A program made the position numbers and the translations under genes. A model generated the notes under the pieces. That model was not told where the DNA came from. It made no database searches and saw only the letters and a program-made list of their open reading frames with translations. A DNA stretch of 64,000 bases from Candidatus Cloacimonadota bacterium (lineage in GTDB: Bacteria; Cloacimonadota; Cloacimonadia; Cloacimonadales; TCS61): the NCBI GenBank assembly GCA_021734835.1, contig JAIPIH010000001.1, positions 1 to 64,000 on the forward strand. Direction: 5' to 3'. Positions 8,388 through 17,542 of this stretch are shown piece after piece. Every line of letters starts with the position of its first letter. Positions within the stretch are counted from its first letter, which is position 1.

Positions 8388-10997
8388 TCAGTTCTGTTTC
8401 ATACTACTGATAATTTCAGGTACTTTTTTAACAGCGTCTTTGATCTTTGATGCATCCTTTCCTCCGGCCATTGCCATATCAGATCTGCCTCCGCCCTTGC
8501 CATCGACTATTTCAGCGATCTTTCCAATTATTTTTCCAGCTTGATATTTTTTTGTTAGATCTTTTGTTACAATGGTGAGGATAGAAACCTTTTGATCTAC
8601 CTCAGCGAAAAGAACGCCTATACCGGATTTCAATTTATCTTTTAATTGATCGCCAATTTGCCTCATCATTCCCGGATTTTGAAGCTCAATTTCAGCAACT
8701 ACAAGTTTTACCCCTTCAAGATCAACTGCCGTATTAATGATCTCATCCAGAGAATTTCCGGTTGCCTTTAACCTGCTCTGCTTTAACTGTTGACTAAATT
8801 CTTTATTTTCAGTGATCAATTTATTGATCTTCTCAATAACAGCAGAGGCGGGTGCATTCAAGACACGTCCGATCTCAGCAATATTATCTTCAAGTATTTT
8901 TACATATCTTTCAGCTTTCATACCTGTTACTGCTTCTAACCTTCTTATCCCTGCCGCAATGGAAGATTCTGAAATTACTTTAAAAAGACCTATCTCACCT
9001 GTGTAATCTAAATGGGTACCGCCGCATAACTCCTTAGAATAATTACCAATAGTTATCACTCGGACATTTTCACCATATTTTTCTCCAAAAAGTGCTACGG
9101 CACCTTCTTTCTTGGCTTCCTGTATTTTTTTCACTTCAGTTTTTACAGGCAGGCATTCCCTTATTTTCTTATTTATTATTCTTTCTATTATATCGAGCTG
9201 GTGTTTACTTACTTGTTGGTAGTGTGTAAAGTCAAAACGCAAATGATCGGGATGAAGATATGACCCTTTTTGCTGGATATGATCGCCCAAAACTTCTTTC
9301 AGTGCTTTATGCAACAAATGCGTGACAGTGTGGTTTCTGGCAATATCCATACGTCTGTCAATATCGATTTCTGCTGTAAAAGCCTCAGAGGTAATTTCAC
9401 CTTTATTTAATTTCCCCAGATGAATAAAGATATCTGCATCTTTTTGTACATCAGTTATGAAAATTTGGCACTCTTTGTTATAGATCGTACCAGTATCAGA
9501 CATCTGACCGCCTGATTCAGCATAAAAAGGTGTTTTATCCAAAACTATTTTGACATTTTTTTTCTTATCTAAATGAAATTTTAAAATTTTACAGTTTGCT
9601 TCATTCTCAGTATATCCGATAAATTCAGTGGGAACGATCGGCCGAAATACTTTCCATTCTACATCATCATTCTTCAAATCAAACTTAGCAGCATCCCGAG
9701 CTCGTTTACGCTGTTTCTCCATTTCTTTTTCAAAACCTTTTTCATCTACTCCAAGATTCCTTTCCTCTGCCATTATCATGGTTAGATCCAGCGGGAAGCC
9801 ATAAGTATCATAAAGCATAAAAGCGACATCACCGGGAATCTGATTTCCTTTTAAGTTCAACAGAATTTCAGAAAATTTTGCCAGGCCTTTATCTAATGTT
9901 TCATTAAATCTCTCTTCTTCAGCTTTAATGATCATTTTGATCAGAGTCTTCTTCTCTTTCAACTCTGGGAAAGATTCTCCCATTATTTTCACAAGATCAT
10001 CTACTAGCTTGTAAAGAAATGGTTTTTTTACGGAAAGCAAGCGCCCATGCCGAGCTGCTCTTCTTAAAATACGTCTGAGTACATAACCCCGTCCTTCGTT
10101 GGAAGGCATTCCGCCATCAGCGATAGCAAAAGCTAAAGCTCTGATATGATCGGCTATGACACGATGAGAAGTTCCCTGCTGATTAGAATGATATTTTTCC
10201 AGGGAGAACTGTTCAATTTTTTTTATTAACGGTTGAAACAAATCTGTATCATAATTAGATTTTTTATTCTGTAAAACCTGACACAGTCGTTCGAAACCGG
10301 CACCAGTATCTACAAATTTATCTTTCAGCTGGTGCAATTTCCCCTTCTCATCCCGAAGAAACTGGATGAAAACAAGATTCCAAAGTTCTATAAAACGATG
10401 ACAACCACCATTCACTTTACATTCATGATCTTCATCACTTTTTAGGTTACAAAATTCCTCCCCTCTATCAATATGAATCTCAGAGCAAGGACCACAAGGG
10501 CCGATATTACCCATTTCCCAAAAATTGTCTTTATCGTCATGATATTCAATATGGTTTTGATCAATGTCAGTTTCAGTTTTCCATAGCTCATAAGCCTCTT
10601 TATCGGATTTATGAACAGTAGCATAAAGCTTAACTTTGGGAAGCTTCCAAACTTCGGTCAGCAGCTCCCATGCCCATCTAATTGCTTCCTTTTTGTAATA
10701 ATCTCCAAAACTCCAATTGCCCAGCATCTCAAAAAATGTGTGATGATACCCGTCTCTTCCAACCTCATCCAGATCATTATGTTTACCACCGGCACGAATA
10801 CATTTCTGGCTGTTCGCAACTCGATTATTTTCCGGTGTTCTTTTTCCTAAAAAGATATCTTTATACTGATTCATTCCTGCATTAATAAATAGAAGTGTGG
10901 GATCATCAAAAGGGATTACAGGTGCTGAATTCACAACTGTATGTCCTTTATCTTTGAAGAATTGTAAATACTGCTTTCTGATCTCATTACTGTTCAT
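8388..10997 (-). CDS. alaS: Alanyl-tRNA synthetase
   Basis: Class II aminoacyl-tRNA synthetase that charges tRNA-Ala. The order of parts matches the family: catalytic core from NEIRKQYLQFFKDKGH, the EGRGYVLRRILRRAARHGR segment, the editing domain with HTVTHLLHKAL and CGGTHLDYTGEIG (zinc and editing residues), and a C-Ala domain ending in DGKGGGRSDMAMAGG. I chose the ATG at 10997 (869 residues) because AAGGAAA lies four bases before it and family members start just upstream of the EIRK segment. An in-frame ATG at 11018 would add seven residues. No frameshift or missing motif was seen. Confidence 0.96.
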   Translation of the reverse strand: MNSNEIRKQYLQFFKDKGHTVVNSAPVIPFDDPTLLFINAGMNQYKDIFLGKRTPENNRVANSQKCIRAGGKHNDLDEVGRDGYHHTFFEMLGNWSFGDYYKKEAIRWAWELLTEVWKLPKVKLYATVHKSDKEAYELWKTETDIDQNHIEYHDDKDNFWEMGNIGPCGPCSEIHIDRGEEFCNLKSDEDHECKVNGGCHRFIELWNLVFIQFLRDEKGKLHQLKDKFVDTGAGFERLCQVLQNKKSNYDTDLFQPLIKKIEQFSLEKYHSNQQGTSHRVIADHIRALAFAIADGGMPSNEGRGYVLRRILRRAARHGRLLSVKKPFLYKLVDDLVKIMGESFPELKEKKTLIKMIIKAEEERFNETLDKGLAKFSEILLNLKGNQIPGDVAFMLYDTYGFPLDLTMIMAEERNLGVDEKGFEKEMEKQRKRARDAAKFDLKNDDVEWKVFRPIVPTEFIGYTENEANCKILKFHLDKKKNVKIVLDKTPFYAESGGQMSDTGTIYNKECQIFITDVQKDADIFIHLGKLNKGEITSEAFTAEIDIDRRMDIARNHTVTHLLHKALKEVLGDHIQQKGSYLHPDHLRFDFTHYQQVSKHQLDIIERIINKKIRECLPVKTEVKKIQEAKKEGAVALFGEKYGENVRVITIGNYSKELCGGTHLDYTGEIGLFKVISESSIAAGIRRLEAVTGMKAERYVKILEDNIAEIGRVLNAPASAVIEKINKLITENKEFSQQLKQSRLKATGNSLDEIINTAVDLEGVKLVVAEIELQNPGMMRQIGDQLKDKLKSGIGVLFAEVDQKVSILTIVTKDLTKKYQAGKIIGKIAEIVDGKGGGRSDMAMAGGKDASKIKDAVKKVPEIISSMKQN

Positions 10998-11229
10998 TTT
11001 CCTTAACTCCGTATTCATAGATTATATTTTTTGTTATAATCAGTATGGTAAGGTTTTCTGTAAAGGAAAAATGGAAGCTGCAGGTTTATAATCCCTTAAA
11101 AGAAGGTTAAAAAAAATAGAGGCTGCTTAGGATTTATTATTTTATCGCTGATGTGTTTCCTAAATAAAATGAAAAGATCAGCTGAAACATTTTGTCGATG
11201 ATTCACTGACTTCGAGATGCTTAACATAA

Positions 11230-14172
11230 TTATTTCAGCAGCAGCATCTTCTTGTTAATAATTTCTTCACTTGTTTGCAGCTTATAAAAATATACTCCGC
11301 TGGAAACCATCTTGTTACCATCGTCCTTACCTTTCCAATAGATTTCATAAGTACCTTTTCCCAGATTTTCATTAACTAGAGTTTTTACCTTCTGACCATT
11401 GACGTTAAATATTTCTAACTTTGTTTTACCTGTTTTAGGGAGATTAAAGACAATTAAAGTTTCTGGATTAAAAGGATTTGGATAATTGCTCAATTCATAA
11501 TATGTAATTGGTAATTCATAATTACTTATGCTGCTGGGTTCTCCAAAATCTTCCAGTACGATTTGCACAAAATTTTCAGCCTGATCCTGTTGCATATAGT
11601 AAAGTGGGAAGCCCAATAAATAAGTATTGTTATCAATGCTGGATCTTTGACCGCAAATTTGATTTTCCCAGTTAGGATCGTTAGTAAATGAATCATAGCT
11701 AAAGATCGCCTCCGCATTTTCCAATGTTTCAAACTTATTCACATATTGCAAATTTTCTCCCCAGGTTGGAAGGGGGATTTTGTTGAGATCGACAACTATA
11801 TTATCAAAATCGTTCAAACCGAAAGCACCGGCAAAATCAGATTCAGGATGAGTAGCTGCTTCATTGAGAAAGAGAAAATAATTCTGAAAATTATCCGGGA
11901 GCATACATAATTGTTTCCAACAGGATGCCAGCAGATTCCCGCCTGCCATTAAATAACTTTTCATGTTATAAATACCGTTCACAAAGGGATAGTTTGAAAT
12001 ATCATCTGCATGCCAAATAACTGTTGAATAATTTGCCAGTTCGGTAAGCGGCGGTGAGCCCTGAGCTACGATATCCCAGTTTGTATATGAATAATTACTA
12101 AGCAAGCCGGCATAAAATGAATCTACTTCTTCATCCGTTGGGAAAGGTGAAGAGGGAAGCCCGTCAAGAGTCCCGTCCACAAGTAAAATTCCTCCGTCTA
12201 AAGTAAAATCAATTGGTTCGACAGATATTTCATTAGAAAATTTACTGAGATAATTTCCTTCTGTTTGGAAAACTGCCGCAATTTTATAAATATATTCTTC
12301 TCCCGCTGAGACATCATTATCCAGATAAGATGTTTGAGGAACAGGTTCTGTATTCAACAGGATATAATCGCCTCCTACCTGCTTTCTGTAAATATTCATC
12401 CCGGCGATTGCAGAATCGAAATACTCCTGCCAGGTGATCACTACAGAACCGTCGCGCCTGATATCTATTGGGTCCAAGGCCGGTAGTTTTTCTGTGTATC
12501 CATAATCAAGTACCCAGTTATCCGGATCAAATATCAGTGAATCCAAAATGCCGGGCAAGAATACTGTATGATAGGAAAATCCGTCTTGCGCCCATATTCT
12601 ACTGATCTCTCCATTCAAACTAAGTGGAATGAACATCTCAAAAGGATCGCCGGAACTTCCTTGAGAAAGCAATGTGATTTTTAATGAATCCTGTTCCTCG
12701 GATCTGTAATAAGTATATTGATATTGAGGTCTGCCATAATTAAAATACCACTCATCAAAAAACCAGTCCAGTTCATCTTCATAAACATTCTCAGCGGCAT
12801 TCTCCAGATCTGCAGTTAAAATATTGGCATACAGAAGCTCCGGATCTCCAAAAAAGTTTTGCAGCATTGCAAAGAAATTATCTTCTCCCAATAAACCGCG
12901 CAGCATGTGGATAGTCCATGAACCTTTATTATAGATTACAATATTAAAAATGTGATTCCCACCGCCTTCCGGATCGCGATACAAGCATTCATCCAATTGA
13001 GCTCCAGTATCTTCAGCCATCATATAGGATTTCAAGCCGTCAAAGCCAAAAAGGTTTTCAGCCCAGAGTGCTTCGCTATAGGAAGCAAAGCCTTCCTTTA
13101 ACCAGACATGATCCCAGGCACCAATACTTACCGCATCGCCAGCCCAATGATGAGAAAGTTCATGAGCGACTGTATATTCAGCAGCAGGATCGCTAATATA
13201 ACCGGAATCGAAGGAAGTACAGGTTTGATGTTCCATAGCTAAGGCTCCCAAAGTCGTACAAGTTGCATGACCATATTTTTCAGTTATAAATGGATATTCC
13301 CCATAAGTTTCTGAATAGAAAGTAAGCATATCCTCACACAAAGAATAGAGATCCACGCTCATATTATATTGTTCAGGATAGACAAAATTATCTACCATCA
13401 TATTATTGCTGCCGTAAACCCAATTAAAAGAATAAATTTGGTAATTTGTAACTGCAAAAGAAGTGAGATATGTACAAATGGGGTAAGATTCATGCCAAAC
13501 TGCAGTATTAGTCCCATTCCCATTATTTATCACTTCCTGAAGAGTACCATTTGAAGCAGATATATATTGAGAAGGAAAAGTTATGCTTATATCCAAAGAA
13601 TCTGGTTTATCAGCCGGAGTATCTTTACAAGGCCACCACTTTCTTGCTCCTTTTGGAGAAACCATTGTAAAAACGATCGGAGTACCGGAATGTTCTTGAA
13701 ATTTCATGCCATCGTTCAATCTATTCTGCGGATAGCCTGAATAGATCACTTCTAGCTCTAAGAGATTACCCGGATTGAAAGAAGCGCCCAGCTGAATTTC
13801 AATAATATCATCTTCATGTGTAAAATCAAGAGAATTGCTATTCATAAGTATTTCTACTACATCCAGATCGGTTGTAAAATTAAAACTGACCAGGGAAACA
13901 TTTTCATCCAGAATTTCCAGATATGAAATCACTGAGCCTTCCACGTAATGCAGATCAAAATCCACATCTACATCTATTGAATAATAGCGAACATCATAGC
14001 AATCCATGTTTCGCATATCTTCCTGCAGATTATCCATCCACTTGTTATAATATTCTTTCTTAATTTCCGCAGCCCTGAGCTGTTTATTTACAATATAACT
14101 AAAATCCGGCATTTCAGCTGCTGTAAGAGAGATAAAAATCAATAAGGATAAAATTAACAAGTGATTACGCAT
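11230..14172 (-). CDS. Secreted M1-family metallopeptidase with type IX-like C-terminal sorting domain
   Basis: The 980-residue precursor begins with a signal peptide (MRNHLLILSLLIFISLTAA). The ATG at 14172 has a perfect AGGAGG five bases upstream, preferred over an in-frame start 42 bases earlier. The catalytic part holds HELSHHWAGD (zinc ligands, about residues 337-341) and the third ligand Glu in WLKEGFASYSE about 19 residues later. The substrate motif is GALAMEHQT where classic M1 enzymes have GAMEN. After about residue 580 comes a fibronectin-III-like domain, then an Ig/flavodoxin-like segment. The last 85 residues start with NYPNPFNPE and end in a KMLLLK tail, a Por-secretion sorting signal. 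It should act outside the cell or on its surface as an aminopeptidase. It is followed on the same strand by alaS but 230 bp separate them. Confidence 0.9.
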   Translation of the reverse strand: MRNHLLILSLLIFISLTAAEMPDFSYIVNKQLRAAEIKKEYYNKWMDNLQEDMRNMDCYDVRYYSIDVDVDFDLHYVEGSVISYLEILDENVSLVSFNFTTDLDVVEILMNSNSLDFTHEDDIIEIQLGASFNPGNLLELEVIYSGYPQNRLNDGMKFQEHSGTPIVFTMVSPKGARKWWPCKDTPADKPDSLDISITFPSQYISASNGTLQEVINNGNGTNTAVWHESYPICTYLTSFAVTNYQIYSFNWVYGSNNMMVDNFVYPEQYNMSVDLYSLCEDMLTFYSETYGEYPFITEKYGHATCTTLGALAMEHQTCTSFDSGYISDPAAEYTVAHELSHHWAGDAVSIGAWDHVWLKEGFASYSEALWAENLFGFDGLKSYMMAEDTGAQLDECLYRDPEGGGNHIFNIVIYNKGSWTIHMLRGLLGEDNFFAMLQNFFGDPELLYANILTADLENAAENVYEDELDWFFDEWYFNYGRPQYQYTYYRSEEQDSLKITLLSQGSSGDPFEMFIPLSLNGEISRIWAQDGFSYHTVFLPGILDSLIFDPDNWVLDYGYTEKLPALDPIDIRRDGSVVITWQEYFDSAIAGMNIYRKQVGGDYILLNTEPVPQTSYLDNDVSAGEEYIYKIAAVFQTEGNYLSKFSNEISVEPIDFTLDGGILLVDGTLDGLPSSPFPTDEEVDSFYAGLLSNYSYTNWDIVAQGSPPLTELANYSTVIWHADDISNYPFVNGIYNMKSYLMAGGNLLASCWKQLCMLPDNFQNYFLFLNEAATHPESDFAGAFGLNDFDNIVVDLNKIPLPTWGENLQYVNKFETLENAEAIFSYDSFTNDPNWENQICGQRSSIDNNTYLLGFPLYYMQQDQAENFVQIVLEDFGEPSSISNYELPITYYELSNYPNPFNPETLIVFNLPKTGKTKLEIFNVNGQKVKTLVNENLGKGTYEIYWKGKDDGNKMVSSGVYFYKLQTSEEIINKKMLLLK

Positions 14173-14224
14173 AGGTTTTCCTCCTAGATCATTACACTTA
14201 AATTTAAGAATCATTAAAATTCTA

Positions 14225-15307
14225 TCATCTTTTGATCATCATTACGCTTTGATAATTTTTCAAACCGCTATATTCTTTGCTGGTAAATATAGCACTTTTG
14301 ATAAAATCATTTTTCTCGTGGAAATTCATAGATGCTTGATTATTTATTGGTTTGATAGTTATAAAAGCATATAACAGGTGATCGCGATAATTGTCAAAGA
14401 GATATTCATAAAATGTTTTACCCAGATCTTTATTTCTATTTTCCGGTTTGATCACAATTTTTTCAATGTATCTTCCATCACCTTTTTCAAATCTGTCTTT
14501 TTGGAAAAAATCTATCCAGTCAACTTCTTCCAATATGCTATTATCAGCTGATTTAGAAATTTCTATAAATCCCAGAATTTTACCTTTCTTTTTAAATATA
14601 ACATGGAAATCTGTTTCTCCGGTCTTGATTTGCTCCCTTACTTTTCTCACTTCTAATTTCGAGATCATAAAACCTGAAGGCGATTTGCTATGTAGGGCAG
14701 AATTATTAAGTTCTGTAATTGTTTCTGCATCCTCAGGAACCGCAGCTCTGATCTGTGTTCCCTTTTTATCTTTCAATTGTCGGAAGCTAACTTTGCGGAC
14801 AACAAAATAGCCAATGATGATCATTGCAACTTCCAGGTAATGCGGTAATAAATCCCCAAATTTTACAATTATTAATAACACAACTGAAAAGATCATAACT
14901 GCTAAGACTTTTTCGAGAAGCCACTTGTTTGCTTTAGGTTTATTTTTCTCTTTAAATTCTAACAAGTGATTTATGACCCATAACAAATTCAAAGCAGCTA
15001 ATCCTAAAAATATGAGAGCTATCTTTTGAGGTTGATTATAAAAGCCAAATAAAAATTCTAATAGGATCAGGATCATAAAATCGAGAGCAAATTCACGCTT
15101 GGAACTTACAACATTATCAGAGATATATTCAGTCCAATCCCACCAATATTTCAGGACTACGGTAGTAACAAAAAATACCATTACTAAATCCATGATATTT
15201 CCAAAATCCAGGCCTTGCCCGAAGAGGATATTCCCAATTCCTATCCCGATCAGGATTGCATACATTTCGTTTACAAAAGTATTAATAAACCTATTCTTAC
15301 TTTTCAT
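14225..15307 (-). CDS. Membrane protein fused to a GNAT acetyltransferase domain
   Basis: The 360-residue protein has about four to five hydrophobic segments in residues 1-170 and then a GNAT N-acetyltransferase domain (about 178-360). The acetyl-CoA fold is suggested by IRAAVPEDAETITELNNS at the domain start, the strand VIFKKKGKILGFIEIS, and IEKIVIKPENRNKDLGKTFYE, which matches the beta-4/alpha-3 pyrophosphate-binding region. AGAGAGG lies four bases before the ATG. The combination of a small membrane domain with a cytosolic GNAT suggests acetylation of a membrane-linked or envelope substrate, but the substrate cannot be named. The gene is 53 bp upstream of the M1 peptidase and could be in the same transcript. 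Confidence 0.75.
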   Translation of the reverse strand: MKSKNRFINTFVNEMYAILIGIGIGNILFGQGLDFGNIMDLVMVFFVTTVVLKYWWDWTEYISDNVVSSKREFALDFMILILLEFLFGFYNQPQKIALIFLGLAALNLLWVINHLLEFKEKNKPKANKWLLEKVLAVMIFSVVLLIIVKFGDLLPHYLEVAMIIIGYFVVRKVSFRQLKDKKGTQIRAAVPEDAETITELNNSALHSKSPSGFMISKLEVRKVREQIKTGETDFHVIFKKKGKILGFIEISKSADNSILEEVDWIDFFQKDRFEKGDGRYIEKIVIKPENRNKDLGKTFYEYLFDNYRDHLLYAFITIKPINNQASMNFHEKNDFIKSAIFTSKEYSGLKNYQSVMMIKR

Positions 15308-15323
15308 GATCCTCTCTGTTTAT

Positions 15324-15791
15324 TCAATTATTCATGTAAAAATAAATTGCTCCTTTATTCTCTCCGTCATTTATCTCACCAAAGAATTTCTCATCCATTT
15401 CGAGATCAAATGACTGTGGATTTACATATTGAGCGGTGATCTGTACTTTGTTGTCTTCCAAAACTTTGAACTTTGCGTAATTGTAAATAAAACCGCTGTA
15501 ATTGATCATTTTGCTATGTGAAAAGACTAGAAATGCTTTGGGATTACCAATAGACAGTGGAGCAAAATATTCATAAACGTCAATCATCATGCCGCCAATT
15601 GCATTGGGCGAGCGCTCCTGGACTACGTTATCACTAATTAACTTGCAGTTCTCATAATGAGCTATTACTCTCACTTGTTCACCTTGATTCAATGCTTTCA
15701 TCAATTCTTCAAAATTTTTAAGTTGTACTGTTTTTGCATAAGCCGCTACAATTATAAATATTAAACAAATTGTCACCAATGGTTTCTTCAT
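15324..15791 (-). CDS. Small secreted protein, possibly VirK-like
   Basis: This 155-residue protein has a signal peptide (MKKPLVTICLIFIIVAAYA) and a mature part of about 136 residues. The LKNFEELMKALNQGEQVRVI opening, a cysteine soon after (HYENCKL) and the MMIDVYEYF segment resemble the VirK family of periplasmic proteins of unknown role. I recall that family only in outline, so the assignment is weak. AGGTAGGA precedes the ATG by four bases. The following gene on this strand starts 16 bp downstream, so the pair is probably cotranscribed. Confidence 0.5.
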   Translation of the reverse strand: MKKPLVTICLIFIIVAAYAKTVQLKNFEELMKALNQGEQVRVIAHYENCKLISDNVVQERSPNAIGGMMIDVYEYFAPLSIGNPKAFLVFSHSKMINYSGFIYNYAKFKVLEDNKVQITAQYVNPQSFDLEMDEKFFGEINDGENKGAIYFYMNN

Positions 15792-15987
15792 AAATTCCTA
15801 CCTTAAAATTTCTTATATGTTGATAATTTATGAACGGAGATTTTTTGCAACAAATATTTATTTTAGCTTTTTTTACTTTCCAAAATTAAATATCAAAATT
15901 CTTTTCCCATCTTTTTTTGAAACAGAAAAACATTGTCTTGTTTATACATCTCCAGAAATTTGACAGAGAAAAAATATTGGAGTTAAG

Positions 15988-16305
15988 ATGAAAGAATACA
16001 TTTACACATTGAAACTAATTCCCAAATATTGGGATAAAAATAATTGGACAGATAAGGAAGATCAAATAATATCACAGCATTTTAATAAATTAATACATTT
16101 AAAAGCTACGGGGAGTTTGATCTTAGCCGGCAAAACAGAAGCAGAGGATGAAACAGCCTTTGGAATTGTTATCTTTAAATCTAAAAATGATCAAGAGGCA
16201 TACGTGATCATGGAAAGTGATCCGGCAGTGAGATCAGGCATTATGACAGCTACTTTGCGGGAATTTAACGTTGCTTTGATCTCAGCTGATAACCGGAAAA
16301 AATAA
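15988..16305 (+). CDS. YciI-like protein
   Basis: A 105-residue protein of the YciI/dimeric alpha-beta barrel type. It starts with the family's MKEYIYTLKLIP strand, has an invariant-style His in ISQHFNKLIHL, the GSLILAGKT turn and an ESDPAVRSGIMTATLREF segment resembling the SDP..AG motif. Family members are small dimers whose reactions are mostly unknown; some act as dehalogenase-like or detoxification enzymes. GGAG lies five bases before the ATG. Only one base separates its stop from the next start, so it is translationally coupled with the glutamate-cysteine ligase homologue. The linkage hints at a role in thiol or electrophile handling. Confidence 0.8.
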   Translation: MKEYIYTLKLIPKYWDKNNWTDKEDQIISQHFNKLIHLKATGSLILAGKTEAEDETAFGIVIFKSKNDQEAYVIMESDPAVRSGIMTATLREFNVALISADNRKK

Positions 16306-16306
16306 T

Positions 16307-17542
16307 ATGGAATATCTAAAGCAAAAAGAAGTAATCAGAGATTATCTGAAGAGAGGTGAAAGAAAGCCAGCTGATTTTATTATTGGTGCTGAACTGGAAT
16401 ATTTCATTGTTGATCGCAATACACATAACAGCATTTCCTTTTACGAACACAACGGGATTGAGGACCTTCTAAAAAAGATAATGACAAAGGGGTTTGATCC
16501 AGTTTATGAAGCTGATCATCTTATTGGTTTAAATAACTCTGAATTGGCGATAACTCTAGAACCAGGTGCTCAGTTTGAGATCAGTATGCATCCTCAAAAA
16601 ACTATCTCTGTAATGGAACAAAATTATTTAAAATTCCTTCAAATCCTGCAGCCTCTTTTAGATGAAAATAACCAAATGTTATATGCCTCCGGGTATTTAC
16701 CTCATTCCAAATTAAAAGACATCAAGTTTATTCCCAAAAAACGTTATGAATTTATGTCTCAGTACTTTCGCAAGCAAGGTAAACTAGCTCTCAATATGAT
16801 GAAAGCAACTTCATCAATTCAGGTTGCCATAGATTTTAGTTCCGAGCAAGATTTTGCAGATAAAATGCTGCTGGCTTCACGGCTCACACCTGTATTGAGT
16901 GCTGCTTATGACAATTCACCAGTTTTTGAAGGAAAACAATATAAGGAATTTTGCTTAAGAACTAAGATCTGGGCTAATTGTGATAATGCTCGCTGCGGCG
17001 TAATTCCACATGTATTTCAAACAGATTTTGGTTATGATAAATATGCCGAGTACCTGCTGCAACTTAATCCAATATTTCTTGTAAAGAAAGGAAAATTTGT
17101 CAAATCAGAAAAGCCTTTCCGAGAAGTGTTCGATCCTTTTCAAGATTTGGATCAGCAGTTAAATCACATTTTTTCTATCTGTTTTCCTGATGTCAGAGCC
17201 AGAAATTATATTGAACTTAGAATGACTGATTCGCTGCCATATCCGCTCAATTTTGCCTATTTAAAGATTATAACCGAGATTTTTTATAATAAGTCAGTTT
17301 TTAATAAAGTATCCAATTTCATGAGTCACTTGAGTTTTGCGGATGTAAATAATGCTAAACGGGAAACCATTTCCAAAGGTATGAATGCTAAATTAGGTGA
17401 CAGAAAGATCATATCTATTTTTCGTGATATTCTTGCTGTCATCAACTGCAAAGATGAACATTTTGGGTTAAATAATAAAATTGCTGAAAATGGCAAGATC
17501 ACAGAAGAATTGTTACAGGATGGAGGTCAATTTGCTCAATAA
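16307..17542 (+). CDS. Glutamate-cysteine ligase homologue (GCS2 / plant-type GshA)
   Basis: The 411-residue protein shows the glutamate-cysteine ligase fold: GAELEYFIVD (metal-binding Glu pair of the first strand), LEPGAQFEISMHP, which matches the EPGGQFE signature of plant-type GshA and EgtA, and a later ARNYIELRMTDSLP segment. Such enzymes couple ATP hydrolysis to a gamma-glutamyl amide bond, normally gamma-Glu-Cys. The next gene overlaps its end and encodes an ATP-grasp ligase, as would be expected for a second condensation step. Seen: the motifs and the overlap. Inferred: the product is a gamma-glutamyl dipeptide that the next enzyme extends. An ergothioneine-type or other gamma-glutamyl product is also possible. 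Confidence 0.82.
   Translation: MEYLKQKEVIRDYLKRGERKPADFIIGAELEYFIVDRNTHNSISFYEHNGIEDLLKKIMTKGFDPVYEADHLIGLNNSELAITLEPGAQFEISMHPQKTISVMEQNYLKFLQILQPLLDENNQMLYASGYLPHSKLKDIKFIPKKRYEFMSQYFRKQGKLALNMMKATSSIQVAIDFSSEQDFADKMLLASRLTPVLSAAYDNSPVFEGKQYKEFCLRTKIWANCDNARCGVIPHVFQTDFGYDKYAEYLLQLNPIFLVKKGKFVKSEKPFREVFDPFQDLDQQLNHIFSICFPDVRARNYIELRMTDSLPYPLNFAYLKIITEIFYNKSVFNKVSNFMSHLSFADVNNAKRETISKGMNAKLGDRKIISIFRDILAVINCKDEHFGLNNKIAENGKITEELLQDGGQFAQ

Noticed and set aside
14448-14810. 120-codon plus-strand frame
   Set aside because: It is antisense to the GNAT part of the membrane-GNAT gene and has no SD or homologous features.
15960-15965. TTGACA just upstream of the YciI-like gene
   Set aside because: Only 22 bases separate it from the ATG, so a -10 at 17 bases would fall on the start codon even though a good SD is present.
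17481-17531. Longer N-terminus for the ATP-grasp ligase
   Set aside because: The GGAGG at 17522-17526 fits a TTG start at 17532 much better, and the extra residues lie inside the upstream gene.
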